In this document: positions 1-5,798 of the stretch, piece after piece
How the letters are laid out: every line of letters starts with the position of its first letter
Position numbering within the stretch: position 1 is the stretch's first letter
Source: Chloroflexota bacterium
GTDB lineage: Bacteria > Chloroflexota > Anaerolineae > UBA4142
Direction: 5' to 3'
DNA: 8,423 nucleotides
Assembly: GCA_016199405.1 (NCBI GenBank)
Contig: JACQGS010000092.1
Coordinates: forward strand, 1-8,423
Position numbers and translations under genes: made by a program
Notes under the pieces: model-generated
Told to the model about the DNA's origin: nothing
The model's input: only the letters and a program-made list of their open reading frames with translations
Databases searched by the model: none

Positions 1-108
1 ACTTTTGAGACAGGGTACTAGTGACGCTAAATCCTACAGACTATGCCGCCTTTGATGACGTCCAAGTCGAGGATTGGAGCGCATAAACCCAGCCGCGATT
101 TTTCCCCG

Positions 109-1362
109 CTACTTTTTCGTCGTCTTCAGCCACAAACTCACACTTGTAGGTTGCATGGTTTCTTGCACCACCTGCACCAACCGATCATTCAATTTGCTCA
201 ACTCCACTTCATCGCGCGCGGTCGCGGCAAATTGCGCGAGCACACGCGCGGCGTCGTACTTGCGCCGATAAAAGCGGCGGTCAATCGCGTTTTGCACGCG
301 GTGGCGCAAAGGGTTGAACAGCGCGGCAATCGCGAGCGTGGAAACGATGACCGCGAGTTCGGACGATTGCCCCGTCAGCGCGCGAAAAATTTGCTGAAGC
401 AAAACGACCGTGCCGAAATAGAAAACCGCAAGAATCGCCGTTAGCGCAGAGTAAATCAACGTGCGCCGAATCAGCAGGTCAATGTCCCACAGACGATAGC
501 GCATGATCGAAATCGCGATGGAGAGCGGAAGCAACAGCCCAAGAAGCGTGATGGTTGGAGCAACGATAAGCATGGCGGTTACGCGCGCGGGGCTGGGTTG
601 ATTCGCCGGAAAGTTGGCAAGCGAAAAAAGCCAGACCACCATCAACGCAATCGCGCTGGAAAAGCCGAAAACAACCCATTTGGTTTGCTGACGTTGAACG
701 GCGTCCGAAATACGCGCGTAGCGATAAATCTGAGTCACCAAGCCCGCTACCGGTATCGTCATTCCTATCGCTAGTGCCACGACCGGAATAACAAGCGCGG
801 TGATGGAATTGGTGAGTATTGCAATAGGGAGCATTGGGAGCAGAAAGGCGACAGACCAACGCGGCACAAATCGCCCATCGGGAAAAACAAAAAGCAACAT
901 GACGAATGCCATCACTCCCAATCCGAATAGAAGATCGAGGGGGATTATTCGAAAGGCGTCTACGCGCCCCAGCGCGTCGTTTGCCGAAGTGAAAAAGAGC
1001 GCGCCGAGAAAGACGAGGGCGTATGCAACCAACAACGCGATCCACTCGCTCCGTCGTCGCGCAAAGATTATCATTGCGAGCGCAAAGAACGCCAAGCCGG
1101 TTACGACTTCGATGCCGCTCGAAATAAGAGCGAGTATCGAGGGTGACCAACCCATTGCGCGGATGACGGTCAAATCCTGCGCGCCAAATTCCATCGGGTC
1201 GCAGATTAGGCGGACGCAATCCGGATATGGATCGAGAATTCGAATTGTTTCGCCAATTACCCACAGCGCGATTTGCGCGACCACGAGGACGAGCCAGAGG
1301 AGTTGCGCGAGAGTGCGCCACGTTCCTCTTGATTGTGTCGGATGTTCGATTTGTGAACTCAT
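109..1362 (-). CDS. Multi-pass membrane sensor-like protein without kinase domain (paralog B)
   Basis: This 417-residue integral membrane protein has about eight or nine hydrophobic segments (roughly residues 17-37, 75-100, 107-126, 142-161, 170-208, 228-248, 262-287, 303-324 and 335-350). It carries FPDGR at 160-164, QRQQTKW near 223-229, the RYRLWDIDLLIRRTL block at 288-302, and a soluble tail ending in MQPTSVSLWLK. This architecture resembles the membrane sensor half of Chloroflexota histidine kinases, but the protein stops where a GAF or kinase domain would begin, so catalysis is not expected. Signal sensing or scaffolding is an inference. I chose the ATG at 1362 because it overlaps the upstream stop as ATGA, the usual sign of translational coupling; an in-frame GTG at 1377 would add five residues. 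Its last ~125 residues match the upstream paralog at about 90%. Two cysteines (50 and 54) lie in the first loop. Confidence 0.85.
   Translation of the reverse strand: MSSQIEHPTQSRGTWRTLAQLLWLVLVVAQIALWVIGETIRILDPYPDCVRLICDPMEFGAQDLTVIRAMGWSPSILALISSGIEVVTGLAFFALAMIIFARRRSEWIALLVAYALVFLGALFFTSANDALGRVDAFRIIPLDLLFGLGVMAFVMLLFVFPDGRFVPRWSVAFLLPMLPIAILTNSITALVIPVVALAIGMTIPVAGLVTQIYRYARISDAVQRQQTKWVVFGFSSAIALMVVWLFSLANFPANQPSPARVTAMLIVAPTITLLGLLLPLSIAISIMRYRLWDIDLLIRRTLIYSALTAILAVFYFGTVVLLQQIFRALTGQSSELAVIVSTLAIAALFNPLRHRVQNAIDRRFYRRKYDAARVLAQFAATARDEVELSKLNDRLVQVVQETMQPTSVSLWLKTTKK
245..408. repeat. Direct repeat copy 1 (C-terminal coding part of paralog B)
   Basis: This stretch is nearly identical to 1489-1652 at a constant offset of 1244 bases. 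Positions 245-297 match 1489-1541 without a mismatch, and 320-408 match 1564-1652 without a mismatch (89 bases). Only a few bases differ between those runs. Synonymous positions are conserved too, so this reflects recent duplication or gene conversion rather than protein-level selection alone. Confidence 0.9.
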
Positions 1363-2657
1363 TTGTTCTTCAACCACAAACTCAAACTCGTCGGTTGCAT
1401 CGTCTCTTGCACTACATCCACAAGCCGCGCGGTCAATGTTTCCAACTCCACTTCATCGCGTGCAGTCGCGGCGAATTGCGCGAGCACGCGCGCGGCGTCG
1501 TACTTGCGCCGATAAAAGCGGCGGTCAATCGCGTTTTGCACCCGGCGGCGTAGAGGGTTGAAGAGCGCGGCAATCGCGAGCGTGGAAACGATGACCGCGA
1601 GTTCGGACGATTGCCCCGTCAGCGCGCGAAAAATTTGCTGAAGCAAAACGACACTGCCAAAATAAACGAACGCCAGCGCGGCAGTCAGCGCGCCGTAGAT
1701 TAGCGTGCGGCGGATAAGGAGGTCAATGTCCCACAAACGATAGCGCAGGATGCTGATGGCGAGCGCGATGGGGATGATGCTCATCGCCAGAGCTTGCGTC
1801 GGTATCAGAATTGAATAGAACGCTTCAGACTCGGCGCCCGATCCAAGGGTTGCCGCAATGAGAGCAGGGGGAAGGAGTAGCAATACCATCAGCCCAAAAC
1901 CTGACACCAGCCACTTGGTCTGCTGGCGTTGGGACATACTGGAAACACGCCGGTAGCGATAGATTTGGGCAAAGACCGCCGAGCCCCATACAAGCACCAC
2001 ATACAGGAAGTAGAGCGACTGGGGCCAATAAGTTGGATTCAGCGGCGAGCGGGGTGCAAAGTTCCAGAAGAATGTTGTGACCGCCCAAAACCCGGCGGGT
2101 ATCCATGCCCAACGGGGAACCAAACGCCCATCGGGGAAGAGATAGAAAAACAGCGGCAACATCGAATAGGCAAGGGTAGTCACCGAACCCGCCAAGATGA
2201 ATCCAACTGAATCTTGCACCGTGAGCGGCAGTAAAACGTAAGAACTGCTGCCGATGCCGAAGGTGACCAGAAACAGCGAGGCGAAAAGCCCAATCGGGCT
2301 ATCGGATTTGCGCCAGAAGATCACCAGTGCGACGGCGATGTACACCAGCGCAACAATCACTTCGAGTGTCAGCTCATATGCCGCATAACTCGCCGGTGAC
2401 AAGCCGAGCTGAGATAAAACCGCGTTCATCGCGGCTTCGCTCCCATACTGTTCGATGTACTGCGGCGAAAAGCCGAGACTAGTCAACCCGTCCTTGACTT
2501 CGTCTTCGGGGGAGACCAATTGCGCATACCGCGCGGGCAGCGCGATGACCAACACAGCCACCGAAAAGACAAACACAGCCGCCCACACAATCCGTGCTAC
2601 TGTGAGTACTCGCCCCTGCAAACGGGTCGCTGAGGCAAGTTCTGGATCGAGTGTCAT
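1359..2657 (-). CDS. Multi-pass membrane sensor-like protein without kinase domain (paralog A)
   Basis: This 432-residue membrane protein is paralogous to the gene that follows it. Hydrophobic segments lie near residues 20-41, 95-115, 122-143, 152-173, 184-200, 213-231, 250-270, 284-304, 319-341 and 350-366. FPDGR is at 174-178, QRQQTKW at 243-249 and RYRLWDIDLLIRRTL at 305-319. A cytoplasmic-looking tail (about 367-432) ends in SLSLWLKNK. An extra-membrane loop at about 42-95 is unlike its paralog and may be the sensing part. No histidine-kinase, GAF or output domain follows. The start is set by ATG with AGGAG at 2666-2670, eight bases upstream. The stop overlaps the start of the next gene by four bases, so the two are probably made together. 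Function is unknown; membrane sensing is inferred from resemblance to sensor-kinase N-termini. Confidence 0.86.
   Translation of the reverse strand: MTLDPELASATRLQGRVLTVARIVWAAVFVFSVAVLVIALPARYAQLVSPEDEVKDGLTSLGFSPQYIEQYGSEAAMNAVLSQLGLSPASYAAYELTLEVIVALVYIAVALVIFWRKSDSPIGLFASLFLVTFGIGSSSYVLLPLTVQDSVGFILAGSVTTLAYSMLPLFFYLFPDGRLVPRWAWIPAGFWAVTTFFWNFAPRSPLNPTYWPQSLYFLYVVLVWGSAVFAQIYRYRRVSSMSQRQQTKWLVSGFGLMVLLLLPPALIAATLGSGAESEAFYSILIPTQALAMSIIPIALAISILRYRLWDIDLLIRRTLIYGALTAALAFVYFGSVVLLQQIFRALTGQSSELAVIVSTLAIAALFNPLRRRVQNAIDRRFYRRKYDAARVLAQFAATARDEVELETLTARLVDVVQETMQPTSLSLWLKNK
1489..1652. repeat. Direct repeat copy 2 (C-terminal coding part of paralog A)
   Basis: This is the partner of the repeat at 245-408. 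Together the two form a pair of near-identical direct repeats about 1.2 kb apart. Recombination between them would leave one chimeric gene carrying one N-terminal half and the shared C-terminal half. Confidence 0.9.
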
Positions 2658-2665
2658 TGTTTAGA

Positions 2666-2670
2666 CTCCT
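2666..2670 (-). promoter_or_regulatory. Ribosome binding site of the 432-residue gene
   Basis: AGGAG on the minus strand lies eight bases before the ATG at 2657. It supports that start over other in-frame candidates. Confidence 0.75.
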
Positions 2671-2677
2671 GAAATTT

Positions 2678-2746
2678 AATCCCTGCGGAGTCCGCGCACC
2701 CAGACGCAGCATGCGCCGCAGCGAGAGATGCTGATTCCGCAGGATT
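2678..2746. repeat. Nested inverted repeat between two membrane-protein genes
   Basis: The outer arms are AATCCCTGCGGA (2678-2689) and TCCGCAGGATT (2736-2746), complementary except for one unpaired base. Inside them, CAGCAT (2707-2712) pairs with ATGCTG (2728-2733). The element fills most of the 103-base gap between the 140-residue gene and the 432-residue gene and ends eight bases before the latter's Shine-Dalgarno. No U-tract follows, so it is not a classic intrinsic terminator. It could be an mRNA processing or attenuation structure, or a small palindromic repeat element. Confidence 0.55.
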
Positions 2747-2760
2747 CCTATCGCGCAGTA

Positions 2761-3183
2761 CTATGGATTGGATGGGTTTGCGGTTTCTGCCGATGCTTGC
2801 CGCGCGAACATGACGCCCGTGCCGATGATGATAAAGTGAACGACGATAAAGGCGATGTACTCCGCTGCGCTGTACCCCTTGGCAATCAAGTACACGTCAT
2901 CAACCACGCCGTGCAGGAGTTCAAGCCAGACCAGCAGCCAGACCGCGCCGAGATACTTGCGCGGGTCGCGCGATGCCCAGAGCATGAATGTGGCGATGCC
3001 CAATATTTCGAAGGCGAAGGGCGACCATCCATCCACAAAAGCCCTGAGCGCATTCTCGCCTAACCGGTATGGAATCGCTTGTCCAAAGAACGACGAGTCA
3101 ACAAACGTGCCGTACATATTCACCACGGCGAGGAACAGGTAAAACGCGCCGACGATACGAAACCACCACGTTAGTTTTTTCAT
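2761..3183 (-). CDS. BphX-like four-helix membrane protein
   Basis: This 140-residue hydrophobic protein has four predicted membrane helices (about 8-25, 54-71, 78-98 and 107-126). Its opening, KKLTWWFRIVGAFYLFLAV, is reminiscent of BphX-like/DUF4345-type small membrane proteins, whose biochemical role is not established; I assign the family from memory with moderate certainty. ATG is preceded by AAGGAGA at about 3189-3195, a strong ribosome-binding site. It is the first gene of a probable leftward transcript that continues into the two sensor-like genes after a 103-base gap holding an inverted repeat. The C-terminal tail (SAETANPSNP) is hydrophilic. There are no catalytic motifs. Confidence 0.78.
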   Translation of the reverse strand: MKKLTWWFRIVGAFYLFLAVVNMYGTFVDSSFFGQAIPYRLGENALRAFVDGWSPFAFEILGIATFMLWASRDPRKYLGAVWLLVWLELLHGVVDDVYLIAKGYSAAEYIAFIVVHFIIIGTGVMFARQASAETANPSNP

Positions 3184-3202
3184 GCGAGTCTCCTTTTTTG
3201 TT

Positions 3203-3229
3203 TTATTTTTTCCGCAACCACAAACTCAG
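3203..3229 (-). pseudogene. Possible 3' remnant of a third sensor-like paralog
   Basis: Read on the minus strand, this stretch encodes L-S-L-W-L-R-K-K-stop, closely matching the end of the 432-residue paralog (L-S-L-W-L-K-N-K-stop). Thirteen bases (AACCACAAACTCA on the plus strand) are identical to the 3' end of that gene. The similarity stops at the -35 box of the toxin-antitoxin promoter, and an in-frame stop lies at 3242-3244. The fragment is very short, so chance similarity cannot be excluded. Its position just upstream of the 140-residue gene fits a former tandem array. Confidence 0.4.
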
Positions 3230-3258
3230 TTGACCAACCGCTTAAAGAATGTTATAAC
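3230..3258 (+). promoter_or_regulatory. Sigma-70-type promoter of the RHH/RelE-like module with palindromic -10
   Basis: TTGACC (3230-3235) and TATAAC (3253-3258) are separated by 17 bases, each matching five of six consensus positions. The -10 lies in the perfect palindrome GTTATAAC (3251-3258), a possible core operator for antitoxin autoregulation. The palindrome also offers TATAAC on the opposite strand toward the 140-residue gene, but I see no good -35 for that direction. Confidence 0.7.
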
Positions 3259-3299
3259 ACTGCAAGGATTCTGAAAAACATCCGCAGGACAGTTGAATC

Positions 3300-3626
3300 A
3301 TGCCAATCACAAAACGTTTGCCGACGCGCCAACCCCGGGTTGTCTTGGACACTCGTCAATCGAAGCGTCCGCGCTTGGTGGTGCAAGTGCCTCTGACCGA
3401 AGAACTCCATATTCGCCAAGCGTTGGAGCAATTGTCGCGAACCAAGAAGGGCATCAGCGCGCAAGCGGTCGTTCTGGATGCTCTCTGCATTGCCGCCGAA
3501 CAAACCTACTTTTGGACGCCGGAATGGCAAGCCAAAGAACGCTCTGCCGACCAAGCGATTGCCAACAAGCGTGTTCGCACATTTGGCTCGATGGAAGAGA
3601 TGCTTGAATTTCTTGACCAGAAATGA
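3300..3626 (+). CDS. Type II antitoxin, ribbon-helix-helix-like
   Basis: This 108-residue protein is the first gene of a two-gene module. Residues 25-66 (RLVVQVPLTEEL through a helical VVLDALCIAA) fit a strand-helix-helix DNA-binding fold. Residues 72-108 (TPEWQAKERSADQAIANKRVRTFGSMEEMLEFLD) match the acidic tail style seen in many antitoxins, where W-x-A-K-E-x-x-A-D leads to an R-V-x-x-F/F-x-S hinge; such tails normally bind and neutralise the toxin. The N-terminal 24 residues are basic and probably disordered. ATG follows AGGAC at 3286-3290, nine bases upstream, and a strong promoter lies at 3230-3258. Its stop overlaps the toxin start by four bases (ATGA), so translation is probably coupled. 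Autorepression is inferred from the family. Confidence 0.8.
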   Translation: MPITKRLPTRQPRVVLDTRQSKRPRLVVQVPLTEELHIRQALEQLSRTKKGISAQAVVLDALCIAAEQTYFWTPEWQAKERSADQAIANKRVRTFGSMEEMLEFLDQK

Positions 3627-3910
3627 AATACCGCGCCGCTGAACCTTTCTGGCAAGCGTATGGCGAATTCCCGCCCGCGCTCAAAAGAAAAGCCCGCAAA
3701 GCGTTCCGCCTCTTTCAACGCGGCGCAGAAAATCCTCCCTTTCACCCCTCGCTTCGGATTCGCAAGATGCAAGGACATCCCGGTATTTGGGAAGGACACA
3801 TCACGCTCCAATGTGTCTTCACTTTCCAGGTCGAGCAAGACTCTGGAACCGGTGAGCGCGTCTACGTTTTCCGCAACATTGGCACGCACGAAATCTATCG
3901 TAATCCGTAG
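3623..3910 (+). CDS. RelE/ParE-superfamily toxin
   Basis: This 95-residue protein is of the RelE/ParE/HigB fold, whose members are usually ribosome-dependent mRNA endonucleases or gyrase inhibitors. Family-like elements include KYRAAEPFWQAY at the start, a helical PPALKRKARKAFRLF (17-31), HPSLRIRKM (41-49), GIWEGHI (54-60) and RNIGTHEIYR (84-93). In relatives the strand after WEGHI usually reads like YRFTF with an arginine; here it reads CVFTF (64-68), so that arginine is missing. His89 in the terminal GTH motif is kept. The gene overlaps the antitoxin by four bases, and its 3' end converges on the flavoprotein gene with a 24-base gap. Which subfamily it belongs to, and whether it is still active, cannot be settled here. 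Confidence 0.8.
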   Translation: MKYRAAEPFWQAYGEFPPALKRKARKAFRLFQRGAENPPFHPSLRIRKMQGHPGIWEGHITLQCVFTFQVEQDSGTGERVYVFRNIGTHEIYRNP

Positions 3911-3934
3911 AGTAACGAGTGACGCGCGCTCTCG

Positions 3935-4327
3935 TCATCCTCCGCCTCTCTCCGTCAGCCGATCCAACTCCTGCTTCAGCATCGCCGACTCTTGACTCAA
4001 CTCGCGGATGCGCCGCGATAGCAATCCAAACAGCCGCCACGCGAGTGAGGGGTCTTCGTGAATGCGCCGCGTGAAATTTTCCTTGTCCACCGTCAGCACG
4101 CGCACCGGCGAAAGCGCGCGCACGGTCGCCGTCTGCACTTCTTTTTCGAGCAAAGCCATCTCGCCTAAAAATTCGCCCGCGCCGCGCACGCCCATGAAAA
4201 CTTCCTGGCCGTTCTGCTCGCGCATCAGCGCGACCTCGCCCTCCAACAGCACCAGCATCCCTTCGCTCGCTTCGCCTTGCTTGAGCAGAACATCGCCGGG
4301 CTCGTAAAGCTTGCCGAGTTTGCTCAT
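3935..4327 (-). CDS. Possible internally initiated CNB-domain protein (alternative product)
   Basis: Codon 459 of the fused gene is an ATG preceded by GAAGGAG (AGGAG at 4336-4340), eight bases upstream, as good as any ribosome-binding site in this window. Starting there gives a 130-residue protein comprising the complete cyclic-nucleotide-binding domain and its C-terminal helix. The site coincides exactly with the domain junction; the linker residues R-R-Q-E-G-V-S-D are simply the in-frame reading of the Shine-Dalgarno region. This suggests either a dual-product gene or a recent fusion of two adjacent genes. Actual use of the start is an inference. Confidence 0.45.
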   Translation of the reverse strand: MSKLGKLYEPGDVLLKQGEASEGMLVLLEGEVALMREQNGQEVFMGVRGAGEFLGEMALLEKEVQTATVRALSPVRVLTVDKENFTRRIHEDPSLAWRLFGLLSRRIRELSQESAMLKQELDRLTERGGG

Positions 4328-5701
4328 ATCGCTCACTCCTTCTTGCCGCCGTGTATAATCATCCCGCGCGCTCGATTTGAACGAAAACAACGCGCCGACA
4401 ATATCCAACCCAAACCGAATCAGAAATGCCGGATGCAGCGTCCGCACAAAAATCTCGCGATAGGGCGCGCTGCCGGTGAACATATCCCATAACACGATAC
4501 TCATCCGCCGCGCGCCGCTGTGCGCTTGCTCGCGCGCAGTCATCCGCACCACCGCGCGGCGCGAAAAGCGCGACATCTGAATGATGCGCGTGACCAAGAA
4601 AATAACCTTGCCGACGAGATTATCGTTCGCGATGTTTTTGCACGCCGGCAAATAATGCTTGCGGAAATCCTCGGCAGAGATGCCCTCAAAGACGCACGTC
4701 GTCGCCGCTGATTTCGCGGTGCGATACGCCGCGCCGATGCCGTCCTTGTACAGCCGCGTCACGCCGCTATCGCCGATAAAGACGATGCGGTCGTCGTACG
4801 GTTGCACCGCGCCTTCCACCGCGATGCGCGGCGAGCATTGGCAATCGCCGCGTGCGAGGTCGAGTTCGAGCGGCATGATTTGCTTGACCTCCGGCGCGTT
4901 CAGAAATGTTTCGAGCAGTTTATTATCAATCTCCTCGCCGAGCAAGCAGAGCGTGACGTAATCGCCTTTGGGGACGAACGCGGCAAATTCGAGGCGCGGC
5001 AGGTTCAGCAGAAAAACGTGCATCGCGCTCCCCAGATATTTGCCGATCGTTTCTTCGCCCAAGCGATATTCGCGGATAAACGTTTTCGTCGTCTTGGGCG
5101 GCTGATATTTTATTTGCAATCCTTCAAACAACTTGAGCGCGGCGGTGTTGATGCCGGTCGTCACCGCCAGCAGATCGTACTCGGCGCCGTTGCCTTTGGC
5201 TTGCACGCGCACGCGTCCATTCGCGCGCGCGACTTCGTCCACGCGCGCGCGGATGACGTTCGCGCCTTTTTGCACCGCGAGCGATTGCAGATGCCCGTCG
5301 AAACTGCCCCACTTTAGTTCTTTCAACCCGCGCGGACCAGGTCCGCGAAACACCGCGCCAATTCTTTTTTCTTGCGCCGGCGTTTCGATGCGGACGCTGC
5401 CGGTATCGGTGTGCATCACGTACGCGGAAATGCCGCGCTGAACGACCGTCGGCGGCAGCGCGATGCCTTCGGTCGCCAGCATTTGCACGAGTGATTCGGA
5501 AATGATGCCGCCGCACATATTACAGCCGGGTGGACCGACAATCGTAAAATCGCGCGGCTCGTAAATGTCCACGTGGATTTTCTTGCCGGCGCGTCCCGCC
5601 ATATCGAGCAAGAAATAACTAAAGAACGAGCCCGCCGGTCCACCGCCCATCACCGCCACGCGCGAGCCGTCTTGGAGTTGGAGTTTGGTTTGTGCATCCA
5701 T
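3935..5701 (-). CDS. FAD-dependent oxidoreductase (geranylgeranyl-reductase-like) fused to a cyclic-nucleotide-binding domain
   Basis: This 588-residue protein has two parts. Residues 1 to about 455 form a flavoprotein: an FAD-binding Rossmann motif MGGGPAGS (18-25), a CNMCGG motif (60-65) like the cysteine-containing loop of geranylgeranyl reductases, and a second FAD motif FIGDSG (308-313) followed by KDGIGAAYRTA (319-329). Cys287 and Cys289 (CQC) are also notable. Residues about 463-569 form a CNB/CRP-like beta-barrel with the cassette FLGEMALLE (511-519), then a helical tail (about 560-585) that may form a coiled coil. The arginine that normally holds the cyclic-nucleotide phosphate is replaced by Thr524. 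Start: ATG with GGGAGG at about 5708-5713, six bases upstream. Family members reduce isoprenoid double bonds or other lipophilic substrates; the substrate here is unknown. An internal start at 4327 could yield the CNB domain alone. Confidence 0.88.
   Translation of the reverse strand: MDAQTKLQLQDGSRVAVMGGGPAGSFFSYFLLDMAGRAGKKIHVDIYEPRDFTIVGPPGCNMCGGIISESLVQMLATEGIALPPTVVQRGISAYVMHTDTGSVRIETPAQEKRIGAVFRGPGPRGLKELKWGSFDGHLQSLAVQKGANVIRARVDEVARANGRVRVQAKGNGAEYDLLAVTTGINTAALKLFEGLQIKYQPPKTTKTFIREYRLGEETIGKYLGSAMHVFLLNLPRLEFAAFVPKGDYVTLCLLGEEIDNKLLETFLNAPEVKQIMPLELDLARGDCQCSPRIAVEGAVQPYDDRIVFIGDSGVTRLYKDGIGAAYRTAKSAATTCVFEGISAEDFRKHYLPACKNIANDNLVGKVIFLVTRIIQMSRFSRRAVVRMTAREQAHSGARRMSIVLWDMFTGSAPYREIFVRTLHPAFLIRFGLDIVGALFSFKSSARDDYTRRQEGVSDMSKLGKLYEPGDVLLKQGEASEGMLVLLEGEVALMREQNGQEVFMGVRGAGEFLGEMALLEKEVQTATVRALSPVRVLTVDKENFTRRIHEDPSLAWRLFGLLSRRIRELSQESAMLKQELDRLTERGGG
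4336..4340 (-). promoter_or_regulatory. Internal Shine-Dalgarno at the domain junction
   Basis: AGGAG (within AAGAAGGAGTG) on the minus strand lies eight bases before the in-frame ATG at 4327. It supports internal initiation of the CNB-domain protein. Confidence 0.6.
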
Positions 5702-5740
5702 TGATCGCCTCCCAAGGAATGTATGGTTATTCTTCTTACG

Positions 5741-5785
5741 CTTTCATGCTATAATGCGCTTGTCCGAAACTTCATGGCATGAAAG
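5741..5785. promoter_or_regulatory. Extended -10 promoter bracketed by a 9-bp inverted repeat (AbrB/PIN module)
   Basis: CTTTCATGC (5741-5749) and GCATGAAAG (5777-5785) are perfect inverted repeats separated by 27 bases. Immediately after the left arm is TATAAT (5750-5755), with TGC just before it as an extended -10; the -35 region (about 5727-5732, TTATTC) is poor, as expected for extended -10 promoters. The right arm ends just before the ribosome-binding site of the antitoxin. The layout fits an operator pair bound by the antitoxin or the toxin-antitoxin complex, or alternatively an mRNA leader hairpin. Confidence 0.65.
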
Positions 5786-5798
5786 GGAAGGTGTACTC

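Noticed and set aside
1..108. Bases 1-20 (cttttgagacagggtac) look vaguely like the end of an insertion sequence.
   Set aside because: There is no transposase fragment, no matching inverted end and no target duplication in the window. Without a search this is only a resemblance. The stretch holds no supportable gene.
479..1321. Long 280-codon open frame on the minus strand.
   Set aside because: It lies entirely inside the 417-residue gene in another frame, is rich in arginine and serine, and has no membrane or domain pattern; it is a frame shadow.
800..1561. 253-codon open frame on the plus strand spanning both sensor-like genes.
   Set aside because: It is antisense to two well-supported genes, crosses their junction and has a low-complexity basic composition.
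3915..3935. Stem ACGAG/CTCGT between the convergent RelE-like and flavoprotein genes as a terminator.
   Set aside because: There are only five pairs around a long, poorly pairing interior and no T-run; too weak to call.
4802..5317. 171-codon plus-strand open frame.
   Set aside because: It is antisense to the conserved flavoprotein domain and shows no family pattern.
5685..5798. Upstream extension of the AbrB-like gene to the ATG at 5685.
   Set aside because: The extension would cover the promoter and inverted repeat and overlap the start of the divergent gene. The family pattern and ribosome-binding site point to 5799.
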